Shown one piece after another: positions 22,338 to 28,821 of a DNA stretch of 28,821 bases (positions are counted from its first letter, which is position 1; every line of letters begins with the position of its first letter). The notes beneath the pieces are model-generated. The model was not told where the DNA came from and ran no database searches. It was given only the letters and a program-made list of their open reading frames with translations. Made by a program: the position numbers and the translations under genes. This DNA comes from CAZOEL01 sp964578835 (GTDB lineage Bacteria; Desulfobacterota; Syntrophobacteria; Syntrophobacterales; Syntrophobacteraceae). The stretch spans positions 1-28,821 of the forward strand of contig CAZOEL010000084.1 of the NCBI GenBank assembly GCA_964578835.1, given 5' to 3'.

Positions 22338-23722
22338 TACGCTTCTCCTATGATCTTTCCCGGATTGAGGATGTTTTTGGGATCGAGAACCGATTTGATC
22401 TTGCGCGAGTAGACGAGCGCCGCTTTGCCGACTTCCTTTTCCATATAGCGGGACTTGGCTATCCCGATGCCGTGCTCGCCCGAAAGCGTTCCGCCAAGCT
22501 CGAGAGCCCGGTCGAAGATATCGTCTATGGCCGCTTCCACCCTTGCCCACTCCTCGCTATTTCGCTTGTCCGTCAGAATGGTCGGGTGCAGGTTTCCGTC
22601 TCCGGCATGTCCAAAGGTCCCGATGGTCAGACCGTATCGGCGTCCGATCTCATCGATCGATCGCACCATGGCGGGGATTTTGCTCCTCGGTACGGTGGCG
22701 TCTTCGAGCACCGTTGTGGGCTTGACGCGAGAGAGAGCGGACAGAGCCGCGCGCCGCGCCTCCCAAACCTTGTCGCGCTCTGCGGCGCTCTCCGCCACAC
22801 GGATGCTCATAGCCCCCATGCGGCGGCAAAGGTCTTCCACCTTCGCGGCGTCCTCCTCCACCTGAGCCGGATGTCCGTCCACTTCGATCAGCAGCAACGC
22901 CGCGGCCTCCACGGGAAGTCCCGCATGACTGAAACCTTCGACGGCGCGGAGGGTGAAATTGTCCATGAACTCGAGGGTCACGGGTACGATCCGGTTCGCG
23001 ATGATGGCCGCGACCGTCTCCGAAGCCGCGTTCATGTCCTTGAACACGGTCATCATGGCCTTCCTCGCCGCCGGGGCGGGGATCAGCTTGAGGGTGATAC
23101 GGTTGAAGACGCCGAGCGTTCCCTCGGAGCCAACGAGCAAGCCCCCCAGGTTGTAGCCGCTCACACATTTTACCGTGCGGGCGCCCGCCTTGATGAGATC
23201 GCCCCCGGAATCAAAGAATTCGAGCGCCATCACGTAATCCCGCGTGACTCCATAGCGCAGGCCTCGGAGGCCTCCCGCATTCTCGGCCACATTCCCGCCC
23301 AGAGTCGAAACCGCCTGGCTGCCCGGATCGGGCGGATAAAAGAGCCCTTTCGCCTCAACGGCCGCAGCGAACTTCGCCGTCACCACTCCGGGCTCGACCA
23401 CTGCGTAGAGGTCTTCCTCGTTGATTTCAAGAATTTTGTTGAGGCCATTGGTTGCGATGACCACGCCGCCGGTTTTGGGAATCGCGCCGCCGCTCAGATT
23501 GGTGCCCGCCCCCCGAACCGTGAGAGGCAGCCCGTTTTCATTGCACAGCCTCACCGTCCGGCCCAGAGCTTCGCCTGTCGTCGGTCGCGCGACCAGCGCG
23601 GGGACAACCGGCGCGAGGACCGCCGCATCATAGGAATAGCTGAGGCGATCCGCTTCATCGAGGAAGACGTTTTCCTCGCCAACCACTCTTTGAAACTCTT
23701 TGACGATAGCCGGAGCGACCAT
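22337..23722 (-). CDS. glcD: FAD-linked 2-hydroxy-acid (D-lactate/glycolate) dehydrogenase GlcD
   Basis: The 461-residue flavoprotein oxidises D-lactate or glycolate to the 2-oxo acid. The PCMH-type FAD-binding domain has RGAGTNLSGGAIP (70-82), PPDPGS (130-135) and GGNVAENAGGLRGLRYG (142-158). The C-terminal FAD-oxidase domain carries GTFGHAGDGNLHPTI and LGGTLSGEHGIG, the usual catalytic histidine regions. No signal peptide is seen. AAAGGA lies nine bases before the ATG. It is the first gene of a minus-strand operon with glcF and the regulator, and divergent from the lactate permease. Sulfate-reducer homologues next to lctP are regarded as D-lactate dehydrogenases, which fits this context better than glycolate oxidation. 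Confidence 0.94.
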   Translation of the reverse strand: MVAPAIVKEFQRVVGEENVFLDEADRLSYSYDAAVLAPVVPALVARPTTGEALGRTVRLCNENGLPLTVRGAGTNLSGGAIPKTGGVVIATNGLNKILEINEEDLYAVVEPGVVTAKFAAAVEAKGLFYPPDPGSQAVSTLGGNVAENAGGLRGLRYGVTRDYVMALEFFDSGGDLIKAGARTVKCVSGYNLGGLLVGSEGTLGVFNRITLKLIPAPAARKAMMTVFKDMNAASETVAAIIANRIVPVTLEFMDNFTLRAVEGFSHAGLPVEAAALLLIEVDGHPAQVEEDAAKVEDLCRRMGAMSIRVAESAAERDKVWEARRAALSALSRVKPTTVLEDATVPRSKIPAMVRSIDEIGRRYGLTIGTFGHAGDGNLHPTILTDKRNSEEWARVEAAIDDIFDRALELGGTLSGEHGIGIAKSRYMEKEVGKAALVYSRKIKSVLDPKNILNPGKIIGEA

Positions 23723-23741
23723 GGGCGTTTCCTTTCATAAA

Positions 23742-23752
23742 TGGTATTACCG
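23742..23752. promoter_or_regulatory. FadR/LldR-type operator, glcD-proximal
   Basis: TGGTATTACCG, one base away from the perfect palindrome TGGTATTACCA. Regulators of the FadR/PdhR/LldR group bind TGGT-n3-ACCA sites. It lies 20 bases upstream of the glcD start, where a bound repressor would block the minus-strand operon. Confidence 0.7.
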
Positions 23753-23904
23753 TTTACCTTATTCACAACTGGAAAGATTGGAAAGACCAGAAGATTTCTT
23801 TTCGATCCAGGATCTGCACAAAGAGGCCTTCCGACCCTGAGATCTTCATACCTTATGGCATTTAATGGTGTCAAGAATTAGTTCAACCGCCCTCATTTTT
23901 TTAC

Positions 23905-23932
23905 TTGACAAGCGAAAATCAGTTTTGTTAAT
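23905..23932 (+). promoter_or_regulatory. Probable lctP promoter
   Basis: A perfect TTGACA (23905-23910) is followed after 16 bases by GTTAAT (23927-23932), four of six matches to the -10 consensus. The operator at 23956 would then lie just downstream of the transcription start, a typical repression position. Confidence 0.55.
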
Positions 23933-23955
23933 CCTGCTGACAAGCAGCACAAAAA

Positions 23956-23966
23956 TGGTATTACCA
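23956..23966. promoter_or_regulatory. FadR/LldR-type operator, lctP-proximal
   Basis: A perfect palindrome TGGTATTACCA flanked by AAAAA and ATTTTT. It is 214 bp centre to centre from the glcD-proximal site, so one dimer at each site could loop the intervening promoter DNA. Confidence 0.75.
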
Positions 23967-24008
23967 ATTTTTATACAGGAAAACCGCAGCAACAAGGAGC
24001 GCATAACC

Positions 24009-25787
24009 ATGACATGGACCATCGCAACAGACCCTTTCGGAAATCTGGCCCTTTCGGCTTTGATGGCCGCCGTCCCCATTTTTTATCTTTTCTGGGCTCT
24101 GGCCATCAAGCGCATGAAAGGCCACTGGGCCGCCATCAGCGCCGTGGCCATTGCTCTCGCCATAGCTGTTGTCGGTTACTCCATGCCGGCCAAACTGGCT
24201 CTGCTCGCAACTTTCTACGGCATGCTCTTCGGTCTTTGGCCCGTCGCCTGGATCGTGGTCACCGCAGTCTTTATCTACAATCTTTCGGTCAAAACAGGCC
24301 AATTCGAAGTCATCAAGAATTCGCTCGCTTCCATATCGGATGACCGGCGCATGCAGGCGCTCCTGATCGCATTCTCTTTTGGAGCTTTCCTCGAAGGCGC
24401 AGCAGGCTTTGGAACTCCGGTCGCCATATCGGCCGCAATGCTGGCAGGCCTCGGGTTTGCTCCGCTCTACGCAGCGGGGATCTGTCTTATCGCGAACACC
24501 GCTCCGGTCGCCTTCGGCGCCATCGGAATTCCCATCATCGTAGCCGGACAGGTATCGGGCGTAGACACCATGGCCATCAGCCAGATGGTTGGACGCACCC
24601 TCCCCTTTCTCAGCATATTCATCCCATTCTACCTCGTCATCCTCATGAGCGGCTGGAAGAAAGGGCTGGAGGTTTGGCCCGCCGCGCTCATTTCAGGAGC
24701 TTCTTTCGCCATCATCCAGTTTCTTTCTTCCAATTATCTCGGTCCCATGCTTCCGGACATCCTGGCGTCGATCGGCTCCATCGCGTGCATGGTGATTTTT
24801 CTCAACTTCTGGCATCCGGCGGAAAGCTGGCGGTTCGATCACGAGCCCAAGTCTGAAGGCAGGGAAAAGCTCCGCTACACGGGGGGGCAGGTTTTCAGGG
24901 CATGGGCGCCCTTCATCCTTCTTTCGATTTTTGTAGCCGCGTGGGGCATAAAACCGATAAAAGAATTCCTTGATCATTATACACTTTTCAAACTGCAGAT
25001 CCCCGATCTTCACAATATGGTGATCAGAGGCGATAAGCCCATGGCAGCCATCTACAATTTCAATCTCCTCAGCGCAGCCGGCACGGCGATCCTTTTTGCG
25101 GGGCTCTTTTCGATACCCGTCATGGGCGCCTCGCTCGCAACGGCGGGAAATGTTGCAAAGGAAACGCTGAAAACCCTCCGCTGGCCCATCGTCACCATCG
25201 CAACGATTCTTGGCTTCGCCTACATCATGAACTTTTCCGGCATGGCGATCACACTAGGCCTTGCTTTTGCCGCGACTGGAAAGCTTTTTCCGTTCTTTTC
25301 AGCTTTCCTCGGCTGGCTCGGGGTTTTCATGACCGGTTCGGACACATCTACCAACGCCCTTTTCGGTAAGCTCCAGGAAGTCACCGCAACCAAAATCGGC
25401 GTCGACCCGGTGATAACGGTTTCAGCCAATACCTCGGGCGGTGTCTGCGGCAAGATGATCTCGCCTCAGTCCATTGCAGTCGCCACGGCGGCTACGGGCC
25501 TGGTGGGACGCGAAGGAGACATTTTCCGGTTTACCCTCAAACATTCAATCCTGCTGACCGCGATCATCGGCGTCATGGCCTACCTGCAGGCCTATGTCAT
25601 CCGCTGGATAGTGCCGGTTTACGAAAAAGCGGCGGCGGTTCCCGCCGCGATAGTCAAAGCGGAAGCGGCTGTTTTCGATCCAACTATTGGCGGAGCCTAC
25701 CTTGCGGCGTCTCTGGCGGCGGTTCTCCTGATCGTCGGAATCGCCAGGACGTTGGGGAAGGATAAGGATCTGGGCTACTCGGTCTAG
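24009..25787 (+). CDS. lctP: L-lactate permease family transporter
   Basis: The 592-residue inner-membrane carrier takes up lactate (and probably glycolate) with protons. It has about 13 hydrophobic segments. The LctP signature FLEGAAGFGTPVAI lies at 127-140, with further family blocks APVAFGAIGIPIIVAGQVSG, MTGSDTSTNALFGKLQ and ANTSGGVCGKMISPQSIAVA. AAGGAG lies nine bases before the ATG at 24009; the in-frame extension back to 23865 crosses the promoter and operator and is rejected. It heads the plus-strand half of the lactate regulon, 70 bases before ldhG, with a small terminator-like stem between them. Confidence 0.95.
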   Translation: MTWTIATDPFGNLALSALMAAVPIFYLFWALAIKRMKGHWAAISAVAIALAIAVVGYSMPAKLALLATFYGMLFGLWPVAWIVVTAVFIYNLSVKTGQFEVIKNSLASISDDRRMQALLIAFSFGAFLEGAAGFGTPVAISAAMLAGLGFAPLYAAGICLIANTAPVAFGAIGIPIIVAGQVSGVDTMAISQMVGRTLPFLSIFIPFYLVILMSGWKKGLEVWPAALISGASFAIIQFLSSNYLGPMLPDILASIGSIACMVIFLNFWHPAESWRFDHEPKSEGREKLRYTGGQVFRAWAPFILLSIFVAAWGIKPIKEFLDHYTLFKLQIPDLHNMVIRGDKPMAAIYNFNLLSAAGTAILFAGLFSIPVMGASLATAGNVAKETLKTLRWPIVTIATILGFAYIMNFSGMAITLGLAFAATGKLFPFFSAFLGWLGVFMTGSDTSTNALFGKLQEVTATKIGVDPVITVSANTSGGVCGKMISPQSIAVATAATGLVGREGDIFRFTLKHSILLTAIIGVMAYLQAYVIRWIVPVYEKAAAVPAAIVKAEAAVFDPTIGGAYLAASLAAVLLIVGIARTLGKDKDLGYSV

Positions 25788-25813
25788 ATAATGGAGCTAA
25801 GCTGACGAACTGA

Positions 25814-25845
25814 GGGCGCGGAGTCGAAAATCTCGCGCCCTTTCT
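25814..25845 (+). terminator. Weak terminator or attenuator between lctP and ldhG
   Basis: GGGCGCG (25814-25820) pairs with CGCGCCC (25834-25840), followed by TTTCT. It ends just before the ldhG ribosome site (AAGGAAAAGG). Partial termination would lower ldhGH expression relative to the permease. Confidence 0.45.
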
Positions 25846-25857
25846 AAGGAAAAGGCC

Positions 25858-26415
25858 ATGGGCGAAAGCCAGGAAGTGAAACTGATGCGAGAGCGCGCCG
25901 AGGCGGTACAGAGCGTGGTCGCTGCCGTAAAAGACTTTGAGGAAGCGCTCCAGTATGTGGTTGACCTCACCCGGCGCCAGGGAGGATCGACGATTGCAGC
26001 TCCCGGGCTTGCCGAAAACGAGCAAGCGATCCTTGGCTCGCTTTGCGAGAAGAGCGCGATCGAACTCCTCACAGGAGAGCTCCGAAGTCATGTCGGCCGC
26101 ATACACGCCGGGTTTACTCGGGCCGACTGGGGCATAGCCGAAACCGCCACCTTGGTGATCGATTCCTCTTCCGAGGAGACCAGAATCGCCACCATGCTTT
26201 CTGAAACGCATGTGGCGCTCCTGCCGGCCTCCCGCATCAAGGCGGACATGATGGCGCTCGAACGGGAGCTCAGCTCGCTTCTCAGCGAAGCGCCCCGTTA
26301 TCTATCGTTCATCAGCGGCGCCAGCCGCACGGCCGATATCGAGCGCGTGCTCACGATCGGCGTGCACGGTCCTCAGGAACTGCACATTCTCATTCTCGAG
26401 GAGAACCGGCAATGA
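25858..26415 (+). CDS. ldhG: LUD-domain protein LdhG (LutC/LldG type)
   Basis: The 185-residue cytoplasmic LUD-domain protein belongs to the L-lactate oxidation system (LutABC/LldEFG), which oxidises L-lactate to pyruvate. The family stretch GFTRADWGIAETATLV and the following SETHVALLPASRI lie at about 80-125, and FISGASRTADIERVLTIGVH, the conserved C-terminal signature, lies at 150-170. LutC itself has no iron-sulfur motif, and none is present here. AAGGAAAAGG precedes the ATG. Its TGA overlaps the ATG of ldhH by four bases (ATGA), so the two proteins are probably made in a fixed ratio. Confidence 0.92.
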   Translation: MGESQEVKLMRERAEAVQSVVAAVKDFEEALQYVVDLTRRQGGSTIAAPGLAENEQAILGSLCEKSAIELLTGELRSHVGRIHAGFTRADWGIAETATLVIDSSSEETRIATMLSETHVALLPASRIKADMMALERELSSLLSEAPRYLSFISGASRTADIERVLTIGVHGPQELHILILEENRQ

Positions 26416-28589
26416 TCCATAGCCCAAGCGATCCCAAAGAGTACAAACGGCAGTTGGGCCACGCCCTTCGCAATCGGTTTCTCGGAACCACCCTCGACAC
26501 ATTTGCTACGGCGTACAGGACATCGAGAGCGAACGCCTTTGCCGGGATGGACTTCGATAGCCTGGCGGAAGAGATCGGACGGGGCAAAGACGACTCGGCA
26601 TCGCGCCTCGAGGAGCTGTTCGAAACGTTCAAATCCCGCGCCGAAGCCGCCGGCGTCCATGTCCATCTCGCCCGCACCGATCGAGAAGCCAATGAGATCA
26701 TTTCCTCTATCGGCAAAGCAAGCGGCGCAAAAAGAATCGTCAAAGGCAAATCCATGACCGCGGAGGAAACCTATCTCAACGACCATCTCGAAAGAGAGGG
26801 ATTCGAGGTGACGGAAACGGACCTCGGAGAGTGGATCATCCAATTGCGCCGGGAAGGCCCGTCCCATATGGTGATGCCGGCGATTCACCTCTCGCGGCGG
26901 GAAGTGGCGAAGCTTTTCACGCAAGTCACCGGCGCACCGCAAGAACCAGAAGATATCAACGGCATGGTGAAGGTAGCCAGACGGGAGCTGCGCCAAAAAT
27001 TCCTCGATGCCGACATGGGCATTAGCGGCGCAAATTTCGCCATCGCCTCGACGGGCTCCATCGGACTTGTCACCAACGAGGGAAATGGGCGGCTCGTAAC
27101 CACGATGCCCCGGGTGTATGTGGCCCTTGTCGGACTCGAAAAGCTCTTGCCCGATCTCGCATCCGCTTTGCGCATCCTTCGAGTGCTTCCGCGCAACGCA
27201 ACGGGCCAGCTTATTTCCACCTACGTTACCTGGATCACGGGCGCCACGGAATGCAAATCTGCTCCAAGCGGCCGCAAAGAGATGCACATTGTTTTTCTGG
27301 ACAACGGACGGCTCGCTCTGGCGCGCGACCCGGTTTTCTCCAAAGCCCTCCGCTGCATTCGCTGCGGCGCGTGCGCCAACGTCTGTCCCATCTACAAGCT
27401 GGTGGGCGGCCACAACTACGGGCACGTCTATATTGGAGCCATAGGGCTCATTCTCACCTACTTCTATCACGGCAGAGAGAACGCTCGAGCAACAGTGCAG
27501 GCCTGCCTCAATTGCCAGGCGTGCAAGTCGGTGTGCGCAGCCGGGATCGATCTTCCCCGGCTCATCAAGGAAGTGCACGGAACCGTGCTCGATGTGGAGG
27601 GGAAGCGGCCGGTAAAGAACTCGCTGCTAAGAAGGGTGCTCCACAACAGGCGTCTCTTTCATTTTCTCATCCGAAAAGCGTCGCTCGCTCAGAAGCCGTT
27701 GGCGGATGGCCGATATCTCCGACATCTTCCGCTACTCTTCTCAGAAGAGCACAAATTCCGCAAACTGCCAGCGCTGGCTCGAACCCCGCTCAGAGACCTG
27801 TGGGAGCGGATAAACCCGAGGGTCCAAAACCCACGTTTTCGCATAGCCCTCTTCGGCGGCTGCGTGGTGGATTTCGTTTATCCGGAGCAGGCGGTAGCCT
27901 TTCTTCGCCTGACCGAAGCCCATCGGGTTCAGGTGGAGTACCCCATGGAGCAGTCCTGTTGTGGGCTTCCGGCGCAGATGGCTGGAGAAAAGGAAACCGC
28001 AAGGGAGGTCGCTCTCGCCAACATCAAGGCCATCAACCCCGCTCAGTTTGATTACATTGTAACCCTGTGCGCTTCCTGCGGCTCACACATCAAGGATGGC
28101 TACCCGAGGCTTCTGGCCGAACTCTCAGGGGCAGACGAAGAAAAGGCGCGACAGTTTAGAGATAAACTGATCGACTTCAGCTCGTTTATGGTTAACGTTT
28201 TGGGGCTGCAACAGGAGAGCTTCAAACAAGCCGGAGCAAAAGCGGCCTACCATGCGCCGTGTCATCTATGCCGGGGCATGCGCGTGACTAGAGAGCCTCG
28301 GGAGCTCCTGCGCACTGCCGGCCTCGATTATGTTCCTACCAAAGATGAGGATGTGTGCTGCGGCTTTGGAGGATCGTTTTCGATCGAGTTTCCCGAGATT
28401 TCAGCCGAACTGCTCAAGCGAAAGCTCGACATCGTCGAGGCTTCTGGAGCGGAAGCGCTCGTAACCGACTGTCCGGGCTGTGTGATGCAGCTAAGAGGCG
28501 GGGCGGCATCCAGGAGCGGCGCGAAAATCACAGTAAAGCACATCGTCGAAGCGGTTGCGGAACAGATGAAGCAGTCAAATCAGAAATGA
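26412..28589 (+). CDS. ldhH: LutB-LutA fusion iron-sulfur protein LdhH (L-lactate dehydrogenase component)
   Basis: The 725-residue fusion joins two subunits that are separate in Bacillus (LutB, LutA) and Shewanella (LldF, LldE). Residues 60-290 form a LUD domain (IVKGKSMTAEETYLN, GISGANFAIASTGSIGLVTNEG). Two 4Fe-4S motifs follow: C315-IR-C318-GA-C321-ANV-C325-P and C365-LN-C368-QA-C371-KSV-C375. The LutA-like half (475-715) has two CCG domains, with SCCGLPAQMAG (CC 516-517), LCASCGSHIKDGYP, APCHLC (620), VCCGFGGSFSIEF (649-650) and DCPGCVMQL. The same fusion is known in sulfate-reducer lactate clusters (LdhH). It probably oxidises L-lactate in complex with LdhG and hands electrons to the membrane. 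No signal or membrane span is present. The start overlaps ldhG by four bases. Confidence 0.94.
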   Translation: MIHSPSDPKEYKRQLGHALRNRFLGTTLDTFATAYRTSRANAFAGMDFDSLAEEIGRGKDDSASRLEELFETFKSRAEAAGVHVHLARTDREANEIISSIGKASGAKRIVKGKSMTAEETYLNDHLEREGFEVTETDLGEWIIQLRREGPSHMVMPAIHLSRREVAKLFTQVTGAPQEPEDINGMVKVARRELRQKFLDADMGISGANFAIASTGSIGLVTNEGNGRLVTTMPRVYVALVGLEKLLPDLASALRILRVLPRNATGQLISTYVTWITGATECKSAPSGRKEMHIVFLDNGRLALARDPVFSKALRCIRCGACANVCPIYKLVGGHNYGHVYIGAIGLILTYFYHGRENARATVQACLNCQACKSVCAAGIDLPRLIKEVHGTVLDVEGKRPVKNSLLRRVLHNRRLFHFLIRKASLAQKPLADGRYLRHLPLLFSEEHKFRKLPALARTPLRDLWERINPRVQNPRFRIALFGGCVVDFVYPEQAVAFLRLTEAHRVQVEYPMEQSCCGLPAQMAGEKETAREVALANIKAINPAQFDYIVTLCASCGSHIKDGYPRLLAELSGADEEKARQFRDKLIDFSSFMVNVLGLQQESFKQAGAKAAYHAPCHLCRGMRVTREPRELLRTAGLDYVPTKDEDVCCGFGGSFSIEFPEISAELLKRKLDIVEASGAEALVTDCPGCVMQLRGGAASRSGAKITVKHIVEAVAEQMKQSNQK

Positions 28590-28600
28590 CGCCACATCCA

Positions 28601-28671
28601 GTGGGAGCGGCTTCCAGTCGCGCGAACCAGCCGCCATGCCCCCAATGTAGCGGCTGGAAGCCCGCTCCTAC
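28601..28671. repeat. Dispersed hairpin of the GGAGCGG-CTTCCAG type
   Basis: GTGGGAGCGGCTTCCAG (from 28601) pairs imperfectly with CTGGAAGCCCGCTCCTAC (28654-28671). The related sequence GGCTTCCAGCCGC forms the interior of the element at 13296-13439. It lies directly after ldhH and may act as its terminator, though no T-tract follows. Confidence 0.6.
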
Positions 28672-28689
28672 ACATGCTGACCACGCCTT

Positions 28690-28770
28690 GGAATGCTTTT
28701 TCTTTCGAGTTGCCTTACAAAGGCTCTCCCGCTCCAGCCCGGTTTCGCGAGCAATCTGCGTCATCTCTTT
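28690..28770 (-). pseudogene. Fragment of an addiction-module antitoxin-like HTH gene
   Basis: The minus-strand frame from about 28770 reads KEMTQIARETGLERESLCKA, closely resembling the helix-turn-helix core of HigA-type addiction-module antidote proteins (typically MTQIAKETGLSRESLYKAL). The match fades after about 20 residues, where low-complexity lysines begin. Upstream it stops abruptly at the family B terminus at 28771. It therefore looks like an antitoxin gene cut at its 5' side by the element and decayed at its 3' side. No toxin gene is visible in the window. Confidence 0.5.
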
Positions 28771-28821
28771 AGGCAGCTCACAACAAATAACCTACCAAAA
28801 TTGGTTCAGAAACACCCACCG
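28771..28821. mobile_element. Family B MITE-like element, cut by the window end
   Basis: These 51 bases are the exact reverse complement of 19398-19448: terminus AGGCAGCTCACAACAAATAA, then CCTACCAAAATTGGTTC and onward. The rest of the element lies beyond the window. Confidence 0.85.

Noticed and set aside
22472..23740. A 422-codon plus-strand open frame opposite glcD
   Set aside because: It is fully antisense to a gene with intact motifs; its His/Arg-rich translation shows no domain, and there is no ribosome site. It is a product of GC-skewed codon use.
23865..24008. N-terminal extension of the lactate permease
   Set aside because: It would place the promoter and the TGGTATTACCA operator inside the coding sequence; the ATG at 24009 has a good ribosome site and the family's usual N-terminus.
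26373..27578. A 401-codon minus-strand open frame opposite ldhH
   Set aside because: It is antisense to well-conserved LUD and ferredoxin motifs, with no recognisable family or start signal.

Overview
The window reads as a chromosomal stretch of a mid-GC, Gram-negative anaerobe, most probably a sulfate-reducing or syntrophic member of the Desulfobacterota (old Deltaproteobacteria). The best clue is the lactate locus at the right end. It has a lactate permease, a LUD protein (LdhG/LutC type) and a single-chain LutB-LutA fusion (LdhH type), next to glcD-glcF. This layout is known from the organic-acid-oxidation clusters of sulfate reducers such as Desulfovibrio. The assignment is inference; there is no rRNA, tRNA or other phylogenetic marker here.

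Left part (1-5.7 kb): two inverted copies of a short non-coding element (family A) flank a secreted fibronectin-III/thrombospondin-3-like calcium-binding protein. Then, mostly on the minus strand, come a small secreted Pro/Val-rich protein, an M24 (Xaa-Pro type) peptidase, an orphan PAAR-like DUF4280 protein and an unrecognised 121-residue protein.

Middle part (5.7-13.2 kb): two inverted copies of a ~270-350 bp palindromic block bracket a set of exported redox proteins: a di-haem cytochrome c peroxidase/MauG-like protein, an unknown secreted protein divergent from a multicopper oxidase, and a cytochrome P460-like protein. This is the least explained and potentially most novel part of the window.

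13.3-20.1 kb: acetolactate decarboxylase, a DksA/TraR zinc-finger protein, an alkaline phosphatase behind a phased array of Pho-box-like heptamers, a YibE/F membrane protein, an arsenate-reductase/LMW-phosphatase protein and an iron-sulfur flavoprotein. Between them lie a cloverleaf-like palindrome with perfect 46-bp arms and MITE-like elements (family B).

20.3-28.6 kb: the lactate regulon. On the minus strand glcD-glcF-regulator form an overlapping operon ending at a good intrinsic terminator. On the plus strand lctP-ldhG-ldhH run the other way. The shared promoter region carries two TGGTATTACC(A/G) sites 214 bp apart, the operator type of FadR/LldR-family regulators. Permease brings lactate in, GlcDF or LdhGH oxidise it to pyruvate, and the GntR/FCD protein probably senses it. 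The window ends in a family B element that sits at the edge of an antitoxin-like gene remnant.

Three repeat classes account for most of the long non-coding stretches: family A (ends TTGGCGCGCATAAGG), family B (ends AGGC..CTCACAACAAAT), and the GCCC(T/C)GAAGGGGC palindromes. No transposase, CRISPR array, rRNA or tRNA gene was seen.
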